Shown here one piece after another: positions 54,028 to 64,000 of a stretch of DNA of 64,000 bases. The stretch is from Larix kaempferi (Eukaryota > Streptophyta > Pinopsida > Pinales > Pinaceae): contig BSBM01001445.1 in the NCBI GenBank assembly GCA_027924585.1, forward strand, positions 620,001-684,000. Direction: 5' to 3'. The number at the start of each line of letters is the position of its first letter. The first letter of the stretch is position 1. Position numbers and translations under genes: made by a program. The notes beneath the pieces were generated by a model that did not search any database, was not told the origin of the DNA, and worked only from the letters and a program-made list of their open reading frames with translations.

Positions 54028-54830
54028 CCACTACAAAAAATTACCCTTTTAGCATTGGTTTGGCTAAAACTACCTCCAATTTTTTTTTTAGGTCTTTGGG
54101 GGAAGTTCTTCAAAACCGTGCCCCCAAAAGTCCTGAGAATTGGACTTTTGTTGGCTGTTTTTAAAAACCACCACCAAACATCATATTCTTAGGACTTTTT
54201 TTTAGGGGGGGAGTTGAAAGATCCCCGAAGGTCCTTTTCAAGGCGGTTTTTAAATAGCCCCCCAAAAGTCATGAGAATTTGAGTTTTGGGGGAAGTTTTT
54301 TAGAGACCACCACCAAAAGTCCAATTCTCATGACTTTTTTTTTTGGTGGGGGGGGGAGGGGGGGTTCAAAGATCGCCCCCTAAAGGTCCTTTTCAGGCTG
54401 GTTTTTAAACCCCCCCACCCCCCAAATTCACAAGAATTGGAATTTTGGGAGTGTTTGTTCAAATACCGTAGCCAAAAGTCTAATCCTCATGACTTTTGGG
54501 GGCGGGGGTGTTAAATACCGCCCCCTAAAGGTATTTTTGAAGGCATTTTTTGAAGTCCCCCCCCCAAAAAAAAGTCTTGAGAATTGAACGTTTGGAGAAG
54601 GTATTTAAAACGCCACCTCCAAAAGTAAAATTATCATGAATTTTAGGGGGGGTTTAGAAAGACCGCCCCTAAATATATGTTTCAAGGTGGTTTTCCGAAC
54701 CCCCCCCCTAAAAGTCAAGGAAATTTTACTTTTGGAGGCGGTGTTTTAAAGACTGTCACCAAAAGTTAAATTCTCATGACTTTTGAGGGGGATTTTAGAA
54801 GGACCACCCCTAAAAATAATTTGTAGGTAT
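54028..54830 (+). mobile_element. CACTA-like transposon end with palindromic repeats
   Basis: CACTACAAAAAATTACCC at 54028 is the typical outer end of plant CACTA (En/Spm-type) DNA transposons. It is followed by about five units of 140-160 bp, each holding inverted pieces of the kind ACTTTTGGGGG...CCCCCAAAAGTC and CTCATGACTTTT. Such subterminal repeats bind transposase in known CACTA elements. A matching right end (TTTTGTAGTG) was not found, so this is a fragment. Homopolymer G and C runs make the sequence error-prone. Confidence 0.6.
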
Positions 54831-55456
54831 GTTCTCAATATCTATAGCTATTAGAGCCTCAAATTCCTATAGTTATTAGAACCTTTCCCCAAGAAAGTCC
54901 TACCTATAAAGTAGTGATCATCTGAGATAAATAAGATAACATTGGATCCACATAGCAAGCCCTCACTTTGAATAGATCCATACAAGTATCCCCGGGGGGT
55001 GTGATGTAGGGGCACCGATTCCCAAGACAAGGAGTCGAAGGTAGACGGTGAGAAATCCTGGAGGATAGTCGACGAACTCTCGGAACATGGAGACAATCAA
55101 AAGGAGATGGAAAGATGTCGCAAAGATTCCGACTAACTGTGGTTGACGATAGGCGACACGACAATGTGGTGAAATGGTCGAAGGTGATGCTTACCAAGTG
55201 GAGAAATAATCGTGGAATGATGAGGACGGTTATGATGACCAACATAGACATTTGGAGTCCCGAGGAAACTGGCCTGGAGGTAGTTGGAAAGTTGTAGGAG
55301 CAGTTATTGTGGTAGTTGTAGAGTGCCAGGTGGAGCCACCTGATGAAGAAGGTTGTGTGAAGTATTTAATGTAGTTTGACCATGCCTAGAAGTGATCTAA
55401 GATTTTGGAAGACGAGCCAAGTGAATGGGTTTGAGTATAAGTACTTGTTCATGCTC
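54831..55456 (+). other. Sequence upstream of LTR M
   Basis: It is not identified. If the polypurine tract at 55457 is real, it would be the 3' end of a gypsy interior on +. A short + frame (55115-55297) has no recognised domain. Confidence 0.35.
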
Positions 55457-55467
55457 TAAGACGGGGG
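55457..55467 (+). other. Polypurine-like tract before LTR M
   Basis: TAAGACGGGGG, flush with TGTTGACAC. This is unusual because a PBS is on the other side of the same LTR. Confidence 0.5.
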
Positions 55468-56378
55468 TGTTGACACAGGGTCTTTCGACAGGGGTTCACT
55501 CTGTCGTAAAAAACACCAACAACCCCTTATTCACCGGCCTAGAAAGGAGTTATCCTTCCTAGCAACACCTGCGAAGCAGGTGAGGTCTCACCCGAGGCGG
55601 ATAAGGGTGCTGCAGGAACCAAGATTCCACAGTTACAAAGAAGATACGAGTGCTTTAACCATAGATCACAATCATTTACTATAGTTCAATTATTTGCATC
55701 AAAACACATTAGCATTAACCAACAACATGTTTTCACATGAACCAATAGAGAACATTTAAATAACCCATCATTGCATCATAACATAACACCAGAATTCACA
55801 ACCGAACATCTTCATTCATTAACATCTGCGGAAAACCCGTCCCAGAGATATTCAAAACATGATATGGCAAGTATAATCAAACTCACAAGATCACATTAAT
55901 CTTCCATTAATCGATACCCTTAGGATTACAAGATTGCTTTATTTATATGCTTACATTATCTTACAAAAAATGGTCCATATGACCGACTCAACTCTTAACA
56001 ATACTTATACTTCCGCAAAAAGTAGTGAAAGGTCCTTCTTCCGCTGAGTGACCCTTTCGCACCTGTCGGCTTCCGCACTTCCCGCGGATCTATCCCGTGC
56101 CAACAGGGGGCGATATTTGGGAGATGATATTTTGGCCGAGAGAAGCCTACAAAATTTCTTGAGGACGAAGAATTCCCTCACACTTGTATAAGTGTTGTAA
56201 CAGTCGATGTTTGTTCCGACTGACCTGAGTACAAACTGGTGTTGTAATTACCTCAGTAAAGAGATTTGATCATTTAATTAAACACCATAATTCTTTGCAA
56301 TCCTATTTGTCGTGTTTGTGTGCATCATTTACGTTATGTAACACTGATATGCAAACCAACCTAGGCCCGTTTGCATCA
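55468..56378 (+). repeat. LTR of gypsy element M
   Basis: 911 bp, TGTTGACACAGG to GTTTGCATCA, followed by AT and a PBS. No second copy is in the window, so the left edge depends on the TG and the purine tract. Confidence 0.65.
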
Positions 56379-56380
56379 AT

Positions 56381-56392
56381 TGGTATCAGAGC
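56381..56392 (+). other. Primer-binding site of element M
   Basis: TGGTATCAGAGC, two bases after the LTR; initiator tRNA-Met type. Confidence 0.9.
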
Positions 56393-56619
56393 GGGAAGTA
56401 ATCTTGTGTGGAAATTCCAGTTGCAATTGGACAAGGAGAGAAACTCTAGTTGCTGTTGGGTAGATTTACAGGGGATATAAAATCCCGGTTGCAATTGGGT
56501 AGTATGAGTATAGTTGGTTGGACCCATGATCTTGGCTCATAGGGTCATAAATTGCTATGTAGAGGACGAAGGACGTGTATAGGCGTAGGGGCCACGATCA
56601 ACCGTGAAATGTTTGAAGA

Positions 56620-57540
56620 ATGTGTTTAGAACATGAGGAGTCAGAAGAGCGAGTTGGATTCAGTGAAAGAAGCCCAGAAGAGGGGACTAGCTATTGATAC
56701 CCTTGACCATAGTGATGAGGAGGTTGAAGAGGAGGAATACACTCCTGAGGATGAAGAGGAGAGGACCTAGGAGACAAGTTGCTGAAAGTATTGTATAAGA
56801 TGAAGGGTAGATCTAAAATGCCAGTTTCTACCTACTCAAGGAGTCTAAACCCTGAAGAGTTGATCGAATGGATAAGATAGATGGAGAAATACTTCGACAT
56901 GGAGCAGATAGAAGAACCCAAAAGGGTGAAGTTTTTATTTTTGAAGTTAAAGGTTCATGCCTCACTGTGGTGGGACAATGTACAAGCTGATTGAGTGAGG
57001 AAAGGAAAGGACAAACTGAAAAATTGGGACATAATGGTCACCAAGTTGAAGTATAAGTTCCTTCCCACCGACTACATGATTTCTCTGTTCAGGAAACTGC
57101 AAAACCTGAGATAGAAGGAGATGACTGTGAAATAATTCACTGAATAATTATATCGACTATGTATTCAATCAGGACAAGTTGCCGAGGGAGAGGAGGCATT
57201 CAATGGGTATGTAAATGGCCTAAAGTACACTATTCAGGACGAGCTAAGTATTTAAATGTTTAGGACAGTTGGAGAATCCTCTCAGCTAGCTCTGAAGGTA
57301 GAGGATAAACTGTCACAAAAGACTTCGACAAACAAGGGAAAGTCGACTACTCAAATCCAAAAGTTTGTAGCCACCAAAGGATAGACCAGTGGGGTGAGGA
57401 AGGAGGAAAGTCGTGATGAGCGATGAGAAGAAAGCACGACCAGAGACAGTGTACCTGAGTACCAATGGAGAGGAGAGAACCCTAGAGGTCAAGGTGTCTA
57501 CAGTCAATTAGGAGCATTTAGAGGAAGATCTGTAGGCGTA
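56620..57540 (+). pseudogene. gag: Gag of gypsy element M (broken, truncated)
   Basis: Readable in one main frame: SLNPEELIEWI, MEKYFDMEQIEEPKRVKFLF, LKVHASLWWDNVQAD and LPTDYMISLFRKLQNL are the retrotransposon Gag core of Ty3/gypsy; FNGYVNGLKYTIQDELSI and QLALKVEDKL follow. At least six stops occur (for example after EWIR, QAD and LQNLR). A Gln/Arg/Gly-rich tail leads to about 57540, where the zinc knuckle would come; there the sequence changes to unrelated DNA. Protease and pol are absent. Confidence 0.82.
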
Positions 57541-58774
57541 ACAATATGCTATGAATTTTCTTGAACATGGGTCTCAACATTTCTCAAAATAGGGGTGAAA
57601 TTTATGCATGAAAACGCTTTTGATGTTGGGTGTATTTCTACATATTTTGCATGATACCATAACCTACTCAAAATATTACTCAATAACTCATGGCCTTCTG
57701 TCGCACAGGGATTTTTCTAAACAAGACTCAAGAATTGACTCAATGCTCTCTACCACACAACCATACAGGGATGGAATTAAACCATACTTAGATAAAAATG
57801 ACCCATGGCTATCAACGCTTCATCTTAATTAAGTTTTATGTGTTGTGTAGGGATTCAGGCTAAGGAAACCAATTTATTGACTTTAAGATATTTTTTCCAA
57901 GCAAGTCTATAACACCTAAACCTAACTCATATCTTTCATCCCAGCCTTTAGATTACAATTTTATGAGTTGCACAAGGCTATAACTCAAATTGAAACTCAA
58001 CTAAACATTAAAAAAAATATAAAGAACAACATGACTCCAACTATTCCGCCCTTCTAGGTTCATTGTGCACTAAAACACTTCTTCAATTTGGCTACGTCAT
58101 GCTTTGACTGGTCACAAAGGAGGACCTCGTCCAGGAAAAACCCATGCAAGAAAAATCCATGCAGAAAAACTTCACGCAATGCATAGGAAAATTATGCACA
58201 CCCTATAGGAAAACTTTGCGCAACACAAAGGAAAACTTTGCGCAACGCACATGAAAAAATCATGATGCACGCAGGAAAAATTCATGTTCGCATGGTGAAA
58301 TAGGTTTGTGTACTAAAATCATTTATGTGCACATAAAAAATGACACATGATATAACTCCACTGTGTAGTGAGCTAAAGACTCCCTATACGACCGATTTAG
58401 AATTGAGTGCGAAATTATAACATTTCAAAAAGAAAATTTTGGCCACATTTCCATGGCTGAAAATGAACCAAAAACAAAAAAAGACCCCAAAACAAATTTT
58501 CTCAAGGGCTCCCACCCTCGCACCCCTACGAAACCTCAATCCGGGGGTGTGGTCAACCTCCCCAAACCCCCTATAGCTCAGATAAGAATCCAAACACGGA
58601 TAAGACAATAATTAGGCTCCACAACCAACACGTCGAACTAGTCTCCTCGCACTACTTACACATAGATCTATGGAAAAATATTTTCGACCCAGGTTCTTCC
58701 ACTTCCCCTTATGTTGTTTCCACCCAACCCAAGGGAGGGGAAACCCTGTAAGTTTTCCCAGCTATTGTAACAAT
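57541..58774. other. Interior of L, right part
   Basis: No gene was recognised. 58128-58292 contains about six degenerate 20-25 bp units (AGGAAAACTTTGCGCAA and CCATGCA(A/G)GAAAAA). A purine run AAGGGAGGGGAAA at 58730-58742 is too far from the right LTR to be a normal polypurine tract. Confidence 0.45.
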
Positions 58775-59248
58775 TGTTGACTACATATGCCAACAGTTCC
58801 ATAGATCTACGTAGGCCTGATAGATCTTTGCCTTGAATTATAGATCTGCATGTTGAAACTTAAAACAAAGATGCCATGGAACATGAAATGAACAATAAAC
58901 TAAACAAAGAAACAACAATGCACCGAAATAAAACCAAACATATCCATATCTTCTATTACTTGAAATCTAAACTATACAAAATCCCTCCCTGTCATAGAGG
59001 CAGGGAAGCATTCCGCTGCAAACCCTCGACTCTAAAAACCCTTGAGTTAGGCTCAAATCTCAAATATCTGATATCTCACTCTATATCTCTTTCTATCTTC
59101 TCAAGGAATCCTTATATAGGCTCATGATTCCTAAATAAAACCTAACCCTAAGGAGGTGAGTCATTACTTTGATTTAATATCATTAAAAAAAACCTTATGC
59201 AATTTTTTTTCCTCCCTTTACATCATTATGCATACTTGAGCACCGATA
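58775..59248 (-). repeat. Right LTR of L
   Basis: 474 bp, TGTTGACTAC to GCACCGATA; the terminal CA has become TA. TSD GTATT follows at 59249-59253. Confidence 0.82.
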
Positions 59249-59253
59249 GTATT

Positions 59254-61111
59254 GTAAGTACCTTTTGGTGCCAACATTTGAGAACCTCCACATGAGATCA
59301 CTCAACACTTCCTCTCCAAGTATTATAATGTATTTCATCCATTAGTCCCTCTTTTGACCTCATACATTAGGGGAAATATGTTATAGCACTATTTGGCACC
59401 TCATTAACCCTAATGACCAAATGAAATCCAAGTGGGATTAAATGGCATCCAAATGTCCCAAATTGGCCACCAAATTTTCCTAATGGAATCTAATGGATCC
59501 ATGATAGTTGCTAGAGACCTTGAGCATCAAATTAGAGCTAGATAGAACTGATGACCCCACATCAATATCATGAAATGGCACGCATCCATCTCAAAACTCA
59601 TCCAAATCCCAGTTTTAAGGGTCCCACACACCTTATATTCATAAAGAAAAGGTGTCTATGTGCCTTATCCTCGAGAAATGTGTGTGGGCCAAGCAAATCC
59701 CCCAAAACAATAAAATTTCTTGAAAATTGTGACGATTAATTGTGGAATTGATGTTTCTTTGTTGTAATCTCCTCAAAACTACTCTCCAATTTTCCCTAAA
59801 TGGTGTATAAATGATACATACATGTGATAGTTGTGGAAGAAGCAACCTTATTATCCTTATGCTAGATAAATTCATCCTAATCCATTGATTTTTTTATGTA
59901 CATTTCCCCTAGTAGATAACTCAATCTCTGAAATATCTTTCATTCCCTTGAGTGGATAAGTTCTTTTCCTTTGTAGTTTCTCCATACTATTCAAGGAGTT
60001 CAGAGTCTTGGGAGGAAATAGCATGAGTGGCTCAAGCAATAGAGGAACATAGAAGAAGGTTTCAAAAAGTGCCAGTGACATTACTATGTATACGTAATTG
60101 TTTTTATTTGTCTAATTGAGATCTATCCTCTTCCCCTTCCTAATCTTATGTTCAATGCTTGATTTATCTTGAATGTGCATTTATTGAAATGGTTAATCTC
60201 ATTAATATATTAATAGTGATTAATTGTCAATATTTACTTGATTTATGCTTAAATTTTTGGTATTGTTATGCCACAAGGAATGATAAAGGTATGATGTCTT
60301 TGTGTAGGTTAGATATTTGGTAAATTGGATCCATGTTAGATATCAGGAGTGGGAGAAAGAAATTGGACAATCATCTTAATCGAGGTAATTGATATCCCTT
60401 CCTCTTGAATGGTTTCATTATTTGGTTGAGTGCATAGATATCAATTTGTGATCCTGTAGGGAGTTAGGATAGTGATCTCTCCATGAGATATAGTAGAGTG
60501 ATCCCTACATAATACGAGGATTTTCTCCCCCCCCCCAAAAACCCAAGTACAAGATATTTTGGGAAAAAACACAATGGGTTTATGTTGCATTATCTTTTCA
60601 TTTTGAATATAGAGTGGAAAATGGAGGTCAATGTCATTTCATTTGACTTGGACATGTTGGGAAACCATTTTGTTGCACTATTTAGATTGATGTAAGTATA
60701 ATTCAATCATGATGCAACTTTGGCATTTCATCAAAATAGTGGACACAAATGTGGGGTTTGCATCACTTAAGGAATGCTAACACAACCCAAGTAAGGAATA
60801 TTGGCAGGGGGGGGGCAAAAAATAGGTTTACATCGTTGATCCAAAATGAATCAATATATAATTCTCACCTATTTGGAGCTTTCGGGATCAGAATATTGGA
60901 TGAATTGTCTTATAGGGCCCATTTTAGGAGTAGGTCTGACTCTTCATATTTGGGATAAAAAACCGTATAAAACTTCCAAGGCCATTTCGAGGGCTCAAAT
61001 GGCACTTTTTTTGCTCAAGCCTTACTTTCAACTAAGATTTCATATTCTACCTACCAAGACCTTTACAACGGTCCAAAAATCACCTCAAATGGAGTTTGAA
61101 TGAAGACGTTA
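59254..61111. other. Unassigned region
   Basis: No coding, LTR or RNA gene was recognised. A C10 run at 60528-60537 and a G run near 60809 are the only remarkable features. Confidence 0.5.
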
Positions 61112-62894
61112 TGTCTAATACTCCATCTTGACCCCACAATGTAAATTTGTAAATATCGATGTAAAAGGCTAAAATATGGAAACAAATGGTCGAGATGACC
61201 AAGAATACGTAATTATGTACATTTTTTATATTAATATAAAAATATCTAAATGGATGCATGGGAAGAAGGACAAAGAAGAGATGGGGGCTTATGGATCCAA
61301 AAGTGGGGAAGTGATAGTGTGCCTTAGTTTATCTCCCTATCCTTATTAAACTATGACTAAGAGACATAATTTGACTAGGCCTTATTTCATTAGATCAAGA
61401 AGGGGATTAAGGGGGTGAAAGTGGTTCCATGTGCAATGGCCACAAGGAAAGCTGAATTATGCCTATAAAAGTGAGTTTCTAAGCTACATATGGGTTTCGT
61501 TCTCCATTATTACTCCACCATTTCGAATTCCACTCCTTAGGCATCACCTTGGGAGGCCATAGTTGGATACTGTAATAGAGAATGAAGATCCAAAGGTGAA
61601 CATGAATTATGCATGCAATTAACCTGGGTAGACTAGTGTGAGAGAAACATGGCATGTAGCCTGTTCCCTGGAGTCCCAATTTAGAGACTTCTGGAGTGCT
61701 AGAGCGCCATAAGGGAACTAGTGCCTACCGGAGGGACTATTAACTCAAAGAGGGGAGCTTGTTCCTAACATTGTGTAGGTTGATGGGTAAGGAAAATTGA
61801 ATATTGGGACAATTGTGGAGGGAGTTTAGGTACTAGTGGGTTGCATGAGTGATTCAGCTGAGCAATTGGGATTGAGGGAGAGATTTTCCCCTGTGGGTTG
61901 ATAGCCCCAGCTCGGGGGTGGCTTGCCAAATTGAGACTTGCCTTGACATAGCCTAAGGTTGGGAGAAACGTCCTTCACATGCAACCAATTGGAGAACATT
62001 TTAATTAAAAAGAGAAGTCTCTAAAGTATTTATGAGTGCCATGTTGAATTATGTGTTTGTAAACTATTTAATTATGGTTATGATTGTATATGTGAGTATA
62101 AATGCATGGTTGTGTGTGTTTCATGCTTGAATTTACTGAAAGTTATGATGTGTGCATAAATTGATTTGGGGGGCCATCAAGATTTATTTTTGTTGTGTAA
62201 TTGAATGGGTATTTGAAAAATGAAATTGAGTATGAATCCTAAATTCAGATATGGAAATTGAGTGACCTATGGTCTCACTAGTTAAAAGAGGCAATGCCAA
62301 AAGGGAGTTATACATTACCCGAGGGACTGTTAACACAGAGAAGGGAGCTTGTTCCTATCGTTGTGCAGGTTGATGGGGAGAATTATGGATTGGGATAGTT
62401 GTGGTGGAGGTTTAGGTACTAGTGTGTTGCATGAGTGATTCAACTGAGTAATTGGGATTAAGGGAGATATTTTCCCTTGTGGATTGATATCCCTAGATTG
62501 GGGATGGCCTGTCAAAGTGAGACTTGGCTTGAAATAGCCTATGGTTGGGAGGAATGTCCCTCACATGCATCCAATTAGAGAACATTTTATTAAAATAATA
62601 AGTTTCTAAAATGTTTATGAGTGCCATGGTGAATCATGTGCTTGTAAATTTTTTAATTATTGTTATGATTGTATATGTGAGTGGAATTACATGGTTGTGT
62701 GCGTGTTTCATGCTTGAATTGCTTGATAATTATGATGTGTGCATAAATTGATTTGGGCGACCATGAACATTTTTTCCACTGTGTAATTGAATTAATATCT
62801 AAAAAAAGAAATTGAGTATGAATCTTAAATTCAGATTTGGAAATTGAATTCCATGTGGTCTCACTCATTAAAAGAGGCAGTTGGGTACATTACA
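61112..62894 (+). repeat. 5' LTR of element J, with an internal 590-bp duplication
   Basis: TGTCTAATACTCC at 61112 to GTACATTACA at 62894. Two copies of a 590-bp segment lie head to tail (about 61700-62289 and 62290-62879), for example GGGAGCTTGTTCCT at 61753 and 62343. Left edge set by similarity to LTR I, not by a TSD. Confidence 0.72.
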
Positions 62895-62897
62895 ATA

Positions 62898-62910
62898 TGG
62901 TATTAGAGCA
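62898..62910 (+). other. Primer-binding site of element J
   Basis: TGGTATTAGAGCA, three bases after the LTR; initiator tRNA-Met type with one mismatch. Confidence 0.85.
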
Positions 62911-63452
62911 AGGTTTGCATCACTGGGACTGAATGGGAAGAAATTTGATTCTACGGGCAATTTCAAAAGTTGCATAGAAAGTGTTTGAATAAATGGTTGT
63001 ATGAAATTTTGGAAAAAAAAACAATATGGAATTTCCTCAATGGTTTAATTCATAACAGTAATCAACATATATATGATTTAATTATGGATTGGGATGATTG
63101 TTGAGAGCAACCCAAGTAAAATTTTTAAGGTTTGAGTCGGTTCTGTGTAAGTTGGGAAAAAATTACATATTGCAGGTTAACTATTTGACATAATTCCTTG
63201 TGAAAATTATTGGTTTGAGATGTATAGATTTGGTTTCAAAAAAGCATGGAAGACTCTAGCCTTGGAGATTTGGGTGAAATTATGCCACAGTGTCAAAATT
63301 TGAGAGTTCTGTTAATTGATGGAAAAACTAGTACGGAAGAAAGGCCATGGGTGCACATTTTTGTTGGTTGACAAAATGGAAGGGACCAGGTGTAAATTTG
63401 GATTTGTCACTTGTCTAAAAAGAAAAAATGCAAAGTGTAATTAACTTCGATT

Positions 63453-64000
63453 TGTTGATGTATTTGTAACTTCGGAAGATATTCACTTGTATATTGTATG
63501 TATTACATTTGTAATTTATTGTATCCCCAACGAAGATGTATTATTCCTCTGGTTGGAAGTGTTGTCATTTGTATTTGCAAGTGTCGCAAGTTACATTGTA
63601 AGTGTTGTAACTTATATTTGATGGGTTATTAGACCATCTTGGTGGGGTCGGTGCTATATGATTCTTGTGGATGGGTTATTAGGCTTCCTTAGGAATTTGG
63701 CCCAGTTAGGGTTAAAGGCAAGTCAAGTCATTGTATAAATAGAGAGTGTGACTCTCTCATTCTATTCATTCACTCACTCACTCACTTCGCATTAGTGAGA
63801 ACAAGTGGAGAAGGAGAATCTGCTAGGAGACTATATCTTGTTTTGGGGTTTGATATTTGTGATGTTTGTATTGGTTCTCATTCTATCTCTAAGGAAGTTG
63901 TGGGGTTTTTCACCTTCTTGGTTTTCCCCAGTGAAATGCTTTGTGTCTCTTGTCTCTTATGTTTGATATGCTGTACATGCTGTTCTCTCAGTTAAGATCC
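63453..64000 (+). mobile_element. Copia LTR K, cut by the window end
   Basis: TGTTGATGTATTTGTAACTTCGGAAG and the following 520 bp match LTR H (27640-27665 plus 29303 on). TATAAATA at 63734-63741. The last bases (CAGTTAAGATCC) lie about 50 bp before the expected end. Whether a PBS and coding follow cannot be seen. Confidence 0.88.

Larger units (their letters stand above)
53038..59248 (-). mobile_element. Element L: LTR pair around a composite interior
   Basis: LTRs at 53038-53506 and 58775-59248 with TSD GTATT (53033-53037 and 59249-59253). A TATA-like CCTATATAAGG on the - strand (53369-53379) suggests - orientation. I could not find a convincing PBS or polypurine tract at the inner edges and no pol that belongs to it. 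The interior contains a CACTA-like end (54028-54830) and gypsy pieces M. It may be a non-autonomous LTR element that collected insertions. Confidence 0.72.
61112..63452 (+). mobile_element. Element J: gypsy 5' LTR, PBS and leader
   Basis: A 1.8-kb LTR is followed by a PBS and about 550 bp of leader without coding. It is then cut by copia LTR K. The LTR start is related to solo LTR I. The rest of the element, if present, lies beyond the window. Confidence 0.7.

Noticed and set aside
54901-54925. Possible right end of the CACTA-like element (AAAGTAGTGATC)
   Set aside because: Only GTAGTG matches the inverted terminus and the 3-bp flanks (TGC and ATC) do not form a TSD.

Overview
This window is repeat-dominated nuclear DNA of a plant with a large genome. 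Everything I could identify is a retrotransposon or a trace of a DNA transposon. I found no rRNA or tRNA gene and no convincing single-copy host gene. The primer-binding sites (mostly the initiator tRNA-Met type), the plant-style Ty1/copia, Ty3/gypsy and Tat-like elements, the deep nesting and the general decay fit a seed plant. A conifer-like genome is my guess from this texture, not something the sequence proves. Element letters N and A to M below are local labels.

Layout. 1-3197: the 3' part of a decayed Ty3/gypsy element (N, + strand). 3206-35572: a small non-autonomous gag-only LTR element (F, - strand, about 2.7 kb by itself) swollen to 32 kb by insertions. Its left LTR holds element A (3716-11366, +), whose own 3' LTR holds gypsy element B (6880-11135, -). 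Its interior holds copia element C (11785-17876, +). Its right LTR holds a solo LTR (19210-19730) and the Tat-like gypsy element G (20081-35555, -). G carries a copia solo LTR (H, 27640-29841), and H carries a gypsy-type solo LTR (I, 27666-29302). That is four levels deep. Target-site duplications, and in two cases an empty-site comparison between the two F LTRs, support most of this order.

35573-36038 is unassigned DNA that resumes at 50424. Between them is copia element D (36039-50418, +), the best preserved element, with nearly continuous protease-integrase-RT-RNase H coding. A related copia element E (36962-44397, +) sits exactly at the gag start codon of D. 50424-53037 is unassigned. 53038-59248 is a pair of 470-bp LTRs (L) around a composite interior: a CACTA-like end with palindromic repeats and a gypsy LTR, PBS and gag (M). 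59254-61111 is unassigned. 61112-63452 is a gypsy 5' LTR with its PBS and leader (J), interrupted by a copia LTR (K) that runs off the window end.

Points most worth a second look: an antisense open reading frame with a clean GT-AG intron in the 3' region of G; a second RNase H domain with all four acidic residues downstream of the integrase in G; family-specific tandem arrays between pol and the 3' LTR in C, D and E, some of which keep an open frame; a non-coding, intron-like module replacing the integrase in both C and E; and short out-of-frame duplications that break gag in A and D.
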